From assembly GCA_036525185.1 (NCBI GenBank), contig DATDAW010000021.1, positions 22,252 to 86,251 of the forward strand: 64,000 nucleotides of DNA. The letters run 5' to 3'. This stretch comes from DATDAW01 sp036525185. GTDB lineage: Bacteria; Verrucomicrobiota; Verrucomicrobiia; Chthoniobacterales; DASVRZ01. Positions 53,847-61,781 of the stretch are shown piece by piece. Every line of letters begins with the position of its first letter. Position 1 is the stretch's first letter. The notes under the pieces were generated by a model. That model was not told the DNA's origin and ran no database searches. It saw nothing but the letters and a program-made list of their open reading frames with translations. The position numbers and the translations under genes are program-made.

Positions 53847-54488
53847 TCACGCAATTTCGAAGGTGGCCTTATATTGGCCGGCGTTGCGTTCCGCAGTGCG
53901 TTTCACAGGCACTTTCAGGATCTTCGACACAAGCTCCTCTTCGAGACGTTCAATAACCGGGTAGGCCTTGAGCAAATCCAGTAACGGGGAGTGAAATTCA
54001 ACAATTTTCGCCTTTGCACCAGAACCGACCGCTTCACTCATATACCCTTCTGCGTCCCGGAGCTTCGCAAGCGATTTGGCGCGTGCAGCGACTGATTCGC
54101 CTTTGACTTTCTCCTCGTAATTCGAGGCGAGCGTCTGGAATAGCTTGTAAAGAAGCTTTTCCGAAGCCGTTGCGCCGTAGAGGGATTCCGCGGCGGTAAG
54201 GAGCTCAAGGGTGATGGTGTTGCTGGTTTGGGGAAACAGTTCGTGGGATTTCGGGGTGAGGAAATACCACATCTCGGGGCGTCCCAGACGGCCTTCCGGA
54301 TTGGGAGCCCGGGTCGTGTCGAGGTATCCTTCACGATGCAACTGCAGGCAGTGCTGTTTGACTCCCATGTAGCTCATTCCAAGCTTGCCGGCCATTTCCG
54401 CAACGGGGCGGCCCTGGCTGCGCTTGAGAAGGTTCAATATACTAATGCGCTGGCTGCGCCCAATTTGCTGTATCAGTTTCTGATTCAA
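53847..54488 (-). CDS. SufR/ArsR-like winged-helix transcriptional regulator
   Basis: A 213-residue regulator with an N-terminal winged helix (SQRISILNLLKRSQGRPVAEMAGKLGMSYMGVKQHCLQLHREGYLDTTR, about residues 12-60). RLGRPEMWYFLTPKSHELF follows, the typical wing and start of the effector domain in SufR-like regulators. Unlike iron-sulphur SufR, only one cysteine is present (in KQHCLQL), so a four-cysteine cluster is excluded. It starts at TTG 54488. No suf genes are nearby; it is 97 bp downstream of an HtrA protease gene on the same strand. Confidence 0.75.
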   Translation of the reverse strand: MNQKLIQQIGRSQRISILNLLKRSQGRPVAEMAGKLGMSYMGVKQHCLQLHREGYLDTTRAPNPEGRLGRPEMWYFLTPKSHELFPQTSNTITLELLTAAESLYGATASEKLLYKLFQTLASNYEEKVKGESVAARAKSLAKLRDAEGYMSEAVGSGAKAKIVEFHSPLLDLLKAYPVIERLEEELVSKILKVPVKRTAERNAGQYKATFEIA

Positions 54489-54584
54489 GTTACGGGTATT
54501 TAATGGTTGCCTTGTTACTCTTTGCGTCGATGAAGCACTGGCGGGGGGCCTTTTACTTAACGCGAATCTCGCTGGTACTGACGT

Positions 54585-56153
54585 TTAGCGGGTCTCTTTT
54601 AAAACCAGATATTCACTGTCAGCACCGCGTTCCACAAAGAGCAGCACACCGCGTGCCGTATCCCGTGTTTTAATTCGTTCCATAAAAAGCCGGGCATCCG
54701 TCACCGGTTGTGCATTCATCTCGGTAATTATGTCTCCAACTTTTAATCCCGCAAGCTCCGCAGGGCTCCCAGGCGTAATTTCTGTCACGATAACACCCGT
54801 TTTCGAGCGCGTCTTTTGCGCCTCGGCTAGTTCGGGAGTCAGCGTCTGGGTTTGCATGCCTAGATTCTCCAGTCCGGACGTCTTTCCGGAGGGCGGTGAG
54901 GAAGGCTGCCTGTCAGCTTCAGGCTGATCCCGCTCTTGAGGCGCTGGCATTTCCCCAGGAGGAACCTGCTGCGATTCCTCGTCTTCCGCCAGCGCAACCG
55001 AGTTAGGAAGCTCCGCCGTCGTAACTGGAATAGTAAGCTGTTTGCCGCCCCGCCAGACTCCTAGCTGCAAGGTCTGGCCGACCTTCTTCTTCTGAACCTC
55101 CGTTTGCAAATCCGACGGTCCCGCCACGGCGACTCCGTCCACTTTCTGGATAACATCTGCCGGACGCAAGTCGCTGCGATAGGCAGGGGTCCCCGGCTGA
55201 ATGCCACGCACCACGACGCCCGTCTTGATCTGGCTGAAGAGCTGTGCGTTCTCTGGGTCCTCGCTAACAGAAGAAATGCTAAGACCGATCCATGGCCGCA
55301 CGATTTTGCCCTCCGAGATCAATTTTTCTCCAATTTTGCGAAGCAAATTCGCAGAAATGGAAAACCCGAGACCGCGATTAAAACCCTGAATCAGTGTATT
55401 CATGCCTATGACCCGGCCCTCAATATCCAGAAGGGGCCCCCCACTGTTTCCCGGGTTGATCGATGCGTCGGTCTGGATGAAGTCTTCAAACTGCCCGCTC
55501 CACCGGTTGTCGAAGAGTTTACTCCGGCCCTTGGCACTAACGACGCCGCTGGTGAATGAATATACGAAATTGAACGGCGCTCCTATCACGCACGCTATCT
55601 GCCCCACGCGAACCTCGTCACTATTGGCAAACTCCGCAGCTGACAAATCTTTGGCGTCGATCTTGATGACAGCGACGTCCGACAGCGTATCGGTCCCGAT
55701 AATTTTCGCGGGAAATTTACGGCCATCTTTCAGGGAAACGGTTATTTTTCCGCCGCCGGAAACGACATGCGCATTGGTATAGATATAACCGTCCGGACGG
55801 CAGACGATGCCAGAACCTTCACTTTTCTCGGTGGAATCCTGTCCGGGTAACGACTCTCCGTTGTTATCGTCGGGACGTTGATTCGGGGGAAATAGATCAA
55901 ACGGGGAACGGATCTGGCGCAGGTCGCGAACTTCCTTTTCCACTTCAATAACGACAACCGATGGAGAGACGCGCTCGAAGACATCGATGTAGGCTTCGTT
56001 CAGCTGTTTCACCAATTCACCCGGACTGGATTTTTTAGGCTCCACGGAGGAAATGGTCGCTGGATTTTCGGCAGCCGATGTTTGCACAAGAACAGGCAGT
56101 GAAAACACGCTGGCCGCGAGAAATATCATGGAGGTGAATCGCGAAAATGGCAT
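54585..56153 (-). CDS. Periplasmic trypsin-like serine protease, HtrA/DegQ (Do) family
   Basis: A 522-residue envelope protease/chaperone. A signal peptide (about residues 1-28, ending TSAAE) precedes the protease domain with the full triad: His129 in YTNAHVV, Asp159 in LSDVAVI and Ser237 in GNSGGP. Two PDZ domains follow: at about 288-380 (RPWIGLSIS, GTPAYRSDLRPADVIQKVDG) and about 430-515 (TPGSPAELAGLKVGDIITEMN). They are separated by a Pro/Glu-rich linker (QQVPPGEMPAPQERDQPEADRQP). It deals with misfolded envelope proteins. It may be cotranscribed with the regulator downstream. Confidence 0.95.
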   Translation of the reverse strand: MPFSRFTSMIFLAASVFSLPVLVQTSAAENPATISSVEPKKSSPGELVKQLNEAYIDVFERVSPSVVVIEVEKEVRDLRQIRSPFDLFPPNQRPDDNNGESLPGQDSTEKSEGSGIVCRPDGYIYTNAHVVSGGGKITVSLKDGRKFPAKIIGTDTLSDVAVIKIDAKDLSAAEFANSDEVRVGQIACVIGAPFNFVYSFTSGVVSAKGRSKLFDNRWSGQFEDFIQTDASINPGNSGGPLLDIEGRVIGMNTLIQGFNRGLGFSISANLLRKIGEKLISEGKIVRPWIGLSISSVSEDPENAQLFSQIKTGVVVRGIQPGTPAYRSDLRPADVIQKVDGVAVAGPSDLQTEVQKKKVGQTLQLGVWRGGKQLTIPVTTAELPNSVALAEDEESQQVPPGEMPAPQERDQPEADRQPSSPPSGKTSGLENLGMQTQTLTPELAEAQKTRSKTGVIVTEITPGSPAELAGLKVGDIITEMNAQPVTDARLFMERIKTRDTARGVLLFVERGADSEYLVLKETR

Positions 56154-56279
56154 ATGGCAAAGCTAAGACAGAAAAATGCGCGTGCCTGTTCAAAAAGGCA
56201 AATAGCTGCGGGAACCCGATTTGCCGTTTGCAGTTGCTATTGAAGACGGACAGTGTCTGCCTTTTTTCTGTTAAAAATC

Positions 56280-56891
56280 ATGCCCGATTCCCTTGAAAAG
56301 CTCGTCCGCGAATTGCGCCAGTGTGCCGCCTGCCCAAAAATGCATCGTCCCGCTGTATCCGGCGGCGCGGTGAGAAGCCGCGTGATTTCGGTTGGGCAGG
56401 CGCCCGGCACGCGCGAGCCAGTGGCAGGAAAACCGTTCGCATGGACAGCGGGCAAAACACTTTTCCGATGGTTCGAAACATTCTGCGGGATCGACGAAGC
56501 GGAATACCGGCGGACGGTTTACATGGCTGCCGTTTGCCGGTGTTTTCCTGGAAAAACCAAAGCCGGCGGCGATCGCGTCCCAGACCCGGATGAGATCACT
56601 GAATGCAGCCGCTGGCTGAAACGGGAATTCGATTTGCTTAGCCCCGCACTGATCATCCCCATAGGCAAACTCGCAATTTCACAGTTTCTGCCGGTTTTGC
56701 CACTCACGGAAACCATCGGGCACCAGTTTCCCATCAAATATTATGGCCATGCCATCGACGTGATTCCCCTACCCCATCCGTCTGGAGCGTCTCCCTGGCA
56801 CCGTATTGAGCCTGGGAAATCGCTGCTGGAACAGGCAATGAAACGGATCGCAAATCACCCTGCGTGGAGAGAAAGGAATCTTAAGTCTTAA
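56280..56891 (+). CDS. Uracil-DNA glycosylase family protein (Fe-S, family 4/5-like)
   Basis: A 203-residue base-excision repair enzyme of the iron-sulphur UDG group. Motifs include VGQAPGTREPVAGKPFAWTAGKTLFRWF (about residues 39-66), and PHPSGASPWHR near 173 replaces the HPSP motif. Four cysteines (C-x2-C in QCAACP, then VCRCFPGK and ITECSRWL) fit an Fe-S cluster. The start at 56280 was chosen over GTG 56253 since similarity begins there. Its last three codons and stop lie inside a dispersed repeat at 56878 onward, so the C-terminal end LKS is repeat-derived. Confidence 0.9.
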   Translation: MPDSLEKLVRELRQCAACPKMHRPAVSGGAVRSRVISVGQAPGTREPVAGKPFAWTAGKTLFRWFETFCGIDEAEYRRTVYMAAVCRCFPGKTKAGGDRVPDPDEITECSRWLKREFDLLSPALIIPIGKLAISQFLPVLPLTETIGHQFPIKYYGHAIDVIPLPHPSGASPWHRIEPGKSLLEQAMKRIANHPAWRERNLKS

Positions 56892-56963
56892 GTTTGTAAG
56901 TTTAAAGACAAAGAGCGTGAAAGCTCTTTCTTTTCTTATGACTTACAAACTTAAGACCTGAAA
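56878..56963. repeat. Inverted-repeat element sharing 21 bp with the folD leader repeat
   Basis: The left arm (56881-56901) and right arm (56941-56963) share 17 identical bases in inverted orientation. The left arm is an exact 21-base match, opposite strand, to 7745-7765. A central hairpin at 56910-56929 gives the whole element a cruciform-like layout. Confidence 0.85.
56910..56934. terminator. Terminator hairpin between convergent genes
   Basis: AAAGAGC pairs with GCTCTTT around a 6-base loop and is followed by CTTTT on the plus strand. It lies inside the inverted repeat, between the ends of the UDG-family and universal stress genes. Confidence 0.7.
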
Positions 56964-56970
56964 CTTCTTC

Positions 56971-57762
56971 CTACCTCGCCCGGCGCACCCAGAGATTGCA
57001 CGGAATAACCTGAAACAACCAGTCCATCGACCGACTCAGAACCGGGTCGGGACCGCCAGGCATCGCGGTGGGGACCGCGAGCAGGTCGGCATCGATGTTT
57101 TGCACAAATTCGCAGGCACCAAAGCCGGTGTTGCCCCGGATCCAGACCGTCTCCACAGGCACTCGCAAATCCGTTTCTTCAGTGACGAACTTATCCAGGC
57201 GCTCCTCGAGATCGAGAGCGTCTCCGGCAGCGCGCAGCCGGTGTTCGTCGAATGTCGTCAAAATCGAAATGACATACACTTTTTCGCATTTCCGCTTCGC
57301 AGCAAGCTCCATGACGTCCCTCAGCAGCTCCGCCGAAGTGGTTGAAAAATCGACGATCACAACGGGCCGTTCCACAGGGCTCGGGCCAGTCTGCGGGCGC
57401 AAAAAGAGAAGCAAATCCGACGGAGCCTGCCCCAAAAACGTCTTGGCGAGATCGTTTGCGAACGGGCGGTACCCTTGCTCCGCGTCAACAGCCCCCGCAA
57501 TCAGCAAATCGATGCCATGATGGCGCACCGCTTCGAGGACCGCTTCGCCGGGCTCGCCCTCCACCCAATGAATGACCGTATCCGGCGGCAATTCCACGTT
57601 CGCGAGTCCTTCAGAGAACATCGTTCTTTTTTCCTCCGTCTCTTCACCAGCGTGAATAAGCCGCAGCGGCACACCAAAAACGGACGACACGCGCTCCGCT
57701 TCCGCCAGGACGGCAAGGAAACGCGGCGAAAACGTGGTGGCAACGGCGGCTGAGCGGTACAT
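56971..57762 (-). CDS. Universal stress protein, tandem USP domains
   Basis: A 263-residue protein with two UspA-like halves. The first has MYRSAAVATTFSPRFLAVLAEAERV and IDLLIAGAVDAEQGYRPF. The second, from about residue 133, has VVIVDFSTTSAELLRDVMELAAKRKCEKVYVISIL and ADLLAVPTAMPGGPDPVLSRSMDWLFQVIPCNLWV. The ATG at 57762 was preferred to a TTG at 57774 because GGAG lies 6-9 bp upstream of it. USPs support survival under starvation and oxidative stress. It opens a run of stress-type genes on the same strand. Confidence 0.88.
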   Translation of the reverse strand: MYRSAAVATTFSPRFLAVLAEAERVSSVFGVPLRLIHAGEETEEKRTMFSEGLANVELPPDTVIHWVEGEPGEAVLEAVRHHGIDLLIAGAVDAEQGYRPFANDLAKTFLGQAPSDLLLFLRPQTGPSPVERPVVIVDFSTTSAELLRDVMELAAKRKCEKVYVISILTTFDEHRLRAAGDALDLEERLDKFVTEETDLRVPVETVWIRGNTGFGACEFVQNIDADLLAVPTAMPGGPDPVLSRSMDWLFQVIPCNLWVRRAR

Positions 57763-58282
57763 GTCAATCTCCAAAGCGTCGGGAAACTACGCCGCCCTTC
57801 CCGAAATGCCAGATGGGATATCGACGACGTGCGGGGAGTGCGGCAACGGTGCAAATTACCTCGTTTTCCGATATCGACCAATATCGTAGACCGGAGGTCA
57901 CCCAGCAAATCAGCTCTCTGCCCGATTCGTGTCGAATTCGGGAAACCGCAACACGAAAGGGCGGCGCGGCAATTCAAATCCTTGTCGCAATGCGGAAATT
58001 ATCACAATTGAGACTCGGATCACTTCCTTCCGCGAGTTTCCAGGTCCAGGCCGAATCCGGTGCTCGCGATGCCAGACGGTAGCCGGGGCAGATCATTTTT
58101 TTAATTTCATGAAAAAAAACCGTCTGTCATTTAACCCTTCAACGGTCTGTCAGTGAATTACTTACGAAGGACGGAGTAGCGGAGACGGTCTGTCAATGCG
58201 GCGTCATCCTCGCGTGTGGCTGGTGTTCTTACCGGTGAAGAATCCGCGCAAATCTTCCCTTGCGAACTGGCCAATTGCCTAC
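57763..58282. other. Intergenic region with three copies of CGGTCTGTCA
   Basis: A 520-bp spacer with no recognisable gene. A decamer (C/A)CGTCTGTCA or CGGTCTGTCA occurs at 58120-58129, 58143-58152 and 58186-58195. A T-rich stretch and an A-run lie at about 58095-58120. Confidence 0.5.
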
Positions 58283-59428
58283 TCACAGCTTTGGCTGACC
58301 TCGCCCGGCACGGCGAGCCTTTCGCTTCGAAATCTCTTTTCCCAATCGGCCTTCCAGGAGGACGAGCACCGCCGCCTCCTCGGGCTTGAGTCGCGAGAGC
58401 GAACGGTCGATCCGACCCCTCGCACGCTGGCGGATCGTCGAGATCGTGTCGCCCGCGAGATAGGAGTCAAGAATGCCGGGATGGACGTAGCATTTCCGGC
58501 AGACCGTCGGCGTGTTGCCAAGCATCCGCGCGACCGCTTCGATGGCTGTGACGACGTTCCTCTTCGCCTGCGCCTGATGCGTGACCGCTTCAAACTCTCG
58601 CAGCGCAATCGCCGCGAGCACGGTGCCTGCCCAGGTGCGGAAATCCTTGGCAGTGAAATCGGCGCCCGCAACCGCGCGCAAGTATTCGTTCACATCCTGC
58701 GAACCAACATCGCGCGGCTGGCCTTCGTCGTCTTCATAAGCAAAGAGTTCTTGTCCGGGAATGTCCTGGCAGCGGCGGACAATGCGCGCGAGCCGTGAGT
58801 CACGCAGGCTGATTTCATGCCGCTTGGCGCTCTTGCCGCGAAAGCTGAAACGAATCTGCGTACCAGCCACGTGAGCGTGCCGGTTGTGCATCGTCGTCAA
58901 CCCATAGGAAGCATTCCGACGGGCGTATTCGTCATTGCCCACTCGAATCAGCGTAGCCTCCAACAAGCGCACCACAGTGGCGAGCACTTTGTCGCGCGGC
59001 ATCCCGCGCAGGGCGAGGTCGCGTTTCACCCTCCGACGAATCCGGGGAAGAGTGCGAGCAAAGGTAATCATCCGACTGAATTTGTTTTCATCGCGCTGCC
59101 TTCGCCAGTCGGCGTGGTAGCGGTATTGCTTGCGGCCGCGAGCATCGCGCCCGGTGGCCTGAACGTGGCCGTTTTGAAAGGGGCTAATCCACACATCTCT
59201 CCATGCGGGTGGGATGGCCAGCCGCTTAATACGTGCAAGCGTCATCTCATCCTTCACGCGGCTGCCATCGGGATGCAGATAGACGAAATTTTTCCCTCGC
59301 ACCTCCTCTCTACGAATTCCTGGCTGGCTGTCGCTGGAGTATCGAAGGCCGGCATCGCCCGCTTCCTCGGCGAGCGCTGCTGCGAATGGATTCGGCAGCG
59401 CTTCAGCTGTTGATGATCTCACCGCCAT
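58283..59428 (-). CDS. DNA topoisomerase IB (poxvirus/bacterial type)
   Basis: A 381-residue type IB topoisomerase that relaxes supercoils through a 3'-phosphotyrosine. It has GKNFVYLHPDGSRVKDEMTLARIKRLAIPPAWRDVWI (about residues 45-81), GRDARGRKQYRYHADWR, and RVGNDEYARRNASYGLTTMHNRHAHV with the catalytic Arg near 165. DFRTWAGTVLAA lies near 270, and the active-site Tyr is in CRKCYVHPGILDSYL near 318. The ATG at 59428 was chosen over an upstream in-frame start because the preceding residues show no family pattern. These genes are common in soil and plant bacteria, often on accessory segments. Confidence 0.93.
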   Translation of the reverse strand: MAVRSSTAEALPNPFAAALAEEAGDAGLRYSSDSQPGIRREEVRGKNFVYLHPDGSRVKDEMTLARIKRLAIPPAWRDVWISPFQNGHVQATGRDARGRKQYRYHADWRRQRDENKFSRMITFARTLPRIRRRVKRDLALRGMPRDKVLATVVRLLEATLIRVGNDEYARRNASYGLTTMHNRHAHVAGTQIRFSFRGKSAKRHEISLRDSRLARIVRRCQDIPGQELFAYEDDEGQPRDVGSQDVNEYLRAVAGADFTAKDFRTWAGTVLAAIALREFEAVTHQAQAKRNVVTAIEAVARMLGNTPTVCRKCYVHPGILDSYLAGDTISTIRQRARGRIDRSLSRLKPEEAAVLVLLEGRLGKEISKRKARRAGRGQPKL

Positions 59429-59583
59429 TCGGGTGCAGTACTGGCCAGTGGTGGGTGGAACCGCGTAATTCCCATGTCGGCTCTCCAAATCGTCAATCCC
59501 ACCTCATCCGCTGCTCATGGGCTTTACTGGCGATTTTCATGTTGAACAGCCAGTGCGGATCATCGCGCGCATTGTTTAGCTTG

Positions 59584-59748
59584 TTAAACCGGCGGTCGCC
59601 TCCCAACAAACAGCGAGATAATGAACAGCACCAAAAAGACAAAGAAAATGATCTTCGCGATTCCGATTGCCGTTCCGGCAATTCCACCGAAACCCAGCAC
59701 GGCAGCGATAATGGCAATAACGAGGAATGTAATGGTCCAGTGTAACAT
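59584..59748 (-). CDS. DUF1328 small membrane protein (YtjA-type)
   Basis: A 54-residue protein of two membrane helices: MLHWTITFLVIAIIAAVLGFGG and GIAKIIFFVFLVLFIISLFVGRRPPV. These are the whole of a DUF1328 protein. The start was placed at ATG 59748; an upstream in-frame start would add 22 unrelated residues. The function is unknown; such proteins occur in stress-type clusters like this one. Confidence 0.9.
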   Translation of the reverse strand: MLHWTITFLVIAIIAAVLGFGGIAGTAIGIAKIIFFVFLVLFIISLFVGRRPPV

Positions 59749-60134
59749 GATAGTCTTTCTGTTATTTTTTATTTCGTGTAACGGCTGACGCCCGCCGCAA
59801 ACCGCATTACTCATGAGCCCTCACATCACCGGTCCTAACCATTTTGAGGAAGTCTCCTTGGAAGCGGCATCGAATCGATCGGATCCTTGCTGAAATATGC
59901 TTTCGTCGACCTCCACGCTTCCCGCCCTGTGCCGTGCCCGTGTTTGTAATCTCATTTGCCTCCTGTTGACCTTTTTGACTGTCTTCGAAGCGCGTTCTTT
60001 CAATGGTTTGTTTTTCGGCGAGGCAAACGGGGACCGGGAGAGTTGTTAGCATAAGTGTTCGTAGTGTCTCGCGATTTGTGCGGCATTCCTTCCTCGCCGG
60101 GCGGGGCACGCAATGGCCTTCGGAGGCCTATGCT
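59749..60134. other. Spacer between DUF1328 and the 17M-type gene
   Basis: A 386-bp stretch without a gene that can be supported. Two short minus-strand frames (59821-60003 and 59807-60109) overlap each other and match nothing recognised. Confidence 0.4.
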
Positions 60135-60548
60135 TTAGGCGCGCTGGCCTTTACGGAGCTTTTCATCGTAACGCTTCGCTTCGCTCTCGGGAATCCCGGG
60201 ACCAATCAAACCACCGACGATGGCGCCGGTGGTGGCGCCGAGAGCCGCGCCGCTCAGGGCGGCCATGATCGGACCAGCTGCGATGAATGGGCCAGCGCCG
60301 GGGATAGCGAGAGCACCAATTCCCGCGAGGAGCCCAAGTGCACCCCCTGCGACACCGCCGCCCGTCGCACCAGCGGTGACCCCTTCAGACGCCTTCGTCG
60401 ATTTGACGTGGCCGAAGTCCCCGGCGGCTGCCGTGTCAGGAAGGAGCATGGAAATTTCGGATGCGCCGAAGCCATCAGACTGGAGTCCCTCGACGATGCG
60501 CTCGGCCTGGCCTTGGGTGGTTGCGATACAAAATATAGATTTTGACAT
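60135..60548 (-). CDS. General stress protein 17M-like, apparently lacking its C-terminus
   Basis: A 137-residue protein beginning MSKSIFCIATTQGQAERIVEGLQSDGFGASEISMLLPD, the N-terminal domain of the 17M/YflT-like stress family. A long Gly/Ala-rich hydrophobic segment follows (about residues 60-118, TAGATGGGVAGGALGLLAGIGALAIPG), then EAKRYDEKLRKG. Family members normally continue after this point with a beta-strand, ILVSVH-type, and about 40 more residues. Here the frame ends after QRA, so the tail is lost. It is 27 bp downstream of the BON remnant. Confidence 0.75.
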   Translation of the reverse strand: MSKSIFCIATTQGQAERIVEGLQSDGFGASEISMLLPDTAAAGDFGHVKSTKASEGVTAGATGGGVAGGALGLLAGIGALAIPGAGPFIAAGPIMAALSGAALGATTGAIVGGLIGPGIPESEAKRYDEKLRKGQRA

Positions 60549-60575
60549 AAGGATTTTTGGTTAGTTGCTGAACTC

Positions 60576-60959
60576 CTACTTTTGGTCGGCTGCTTTGATT
60601 TCGAGCTGATTGTCTACTTTCGCATCGCCTGCAACTGTCTTGGCGAGCTTCTCGATTTTCATTTTTTCTTCAGCGCTGTTCACGGGACCATGGAGAGTGA
60701 CTTTGCCGTCGGCCGTGATGATTTTGACATTTTTGGCCGTCATCGTGAGTGAATCGTCTTTCACGATCCCCTGCCGTATCGCCTGGGTGATTTTCAAGTC
60801 CTCCGAGGTATTCGACTGATCGAGAGGCGTTCGCTTTCACCGGAACGGTCGCGCTCATTTTTTGCCGGTGTTGCCTGCGTCTGACTTCTTCCCGTCCTGC
60901 AGCCACGGCAGGAAGGCTCATCGCGGCGATCGACGCAAAGGCAAAATTATTTTTTTCAT
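60576..60959 (-). pseudogene. BON-domain protein gene broken by several frameshifts
   Basis: The last 73 codons (60576-60797) encode a clean BON domain: KITQAIRQGIVKDDSLTMTAKNVKIITADGKVTLHGPVNSAEEK in pieces, then AKTVAGDAKVDNQLEIKA. The expected upstream part is present but spread over three frames. MKKIIL begins at 60959, FASIAAMSLPAVAA (a signal peptide core) lies in a second frame, DGKKSDAGNTGKK in a third, and RDRSGESERL and DQSNTSEDL follow with further shifts. An exported osmotic or periplasmic BON protein has therefore been inactivated, or the assembly has indel errors here. Confidence 0.75.
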
Positions 60960-61108
60960 GTGGGTGTTGGGTAATGCCGAAATTGCGGCAAAGAGGTTTC
61001 GCACGGGATAGGCGTAGTGGTTGGAGGAAATTACTTTTTCCGCGCTGATTTTGGCCGCAGATCGTATCGCATGGCGCCGCTCTCCTATGTCGCGAGCGCG
61101 AAAACTGA

Positions 61109-61300
61109 CTAGCTGAGGCCGCAGACATCTGCATGCTTTTCATAGCAAACGACGCTTATGTGCGTGACTATGGCGTGTGCGTGCCCGCCGACTGCGTCGC
61201 CACCGAAAGCGCCGCTGTCCGGCTCGGTGCAAGCCAGCAGATGAAGCGCTTACTTCGTGGAAACACGCCACCATCGCTAAGCATCCACGTGACGCGCTGA
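61109..61300 (+). pseudogene. C-terminal fragment of an isochorismatase-family cysteine hydrolase
   Basis: Translation from 61109 reads LAEAADICMLFIANDAYVRDYGVCVPADCVATESAAVR and ends at a stop after LSIHVTR. DIC(M)LF with the catalytic Cys, TANDAYxRxY and PxDCVA are the C-terminal hallmarks of isochorismatase-type hydrolases, normally 180-220 residues long. A stop codon (61106-61108) directly precedes this piece and nothing upstream matches, so only about a third of a gene remains. Confidence 0.65.
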
Positions 61301-61466
61301 GCATCGGCTAGCTTCACTTTTTGGCATACGCGATGAACCACGAGTTTAGCGGTCGGAAGGGCAGATACTCGCGTCGCTCACACTCGGTCGTCACCGGTTT
61401 TATCGTATCGCTAATAAAAGCATACGACCATGAAACAGGCGCCCCCCGATAATTCACGACTTACTT

Positions 61467-61685
61467 ATGAACGTGGTTCCTGACATTCCCACCGCTCCGC
61501 TGGACCTGGCCGTGCGAATCGGTTGCAAACTGCGATACGAAACTACGTTCGCCATGCCGATGCTGCTGAACGCGAAGCCACCCCAGCACATTTACCAATT
61601 GGTGGCGCAGGAGGCTCTGGACATCGCGCCAATCAAATTAGCGCTAAGCCGGGGCTGTAAGTGCCATCACTCGAAGCCCGATTGA
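61467..61685 (+). pseudogene. N-terminal fragment resembling a transglutaminase-family protein
   Basis: A 72-codon frame containing LAVRIGCKLRYETTFAMPMLLNAKPP, then QLVAQEALDIAP. This resembles the N-terminal beta domain of bacterial transglutaminase-like proteins (several hundred residues). It then diverges and stops (CKCHHSKPD). The catalytic Cys-His-Asp core is absent. Identification rests on a short stretch. Confidence 0.45.
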
Positions 61686-61781
61686 TACGATTTTCCTTAT
61701 TGGGAGTCATACGAGAATGACAAAAATTCGCCGATCGGAACGCCCTGTTGGCCGAGCAGATACGAACGATCTAATGGAATC

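Noticed and set aside
59807..60109. Two overlapping short minus-strand frames (60 and 100 codons)
   Set aside because: They compete for the same bases, lack a clear ribosome binding site and match nothing recognised.
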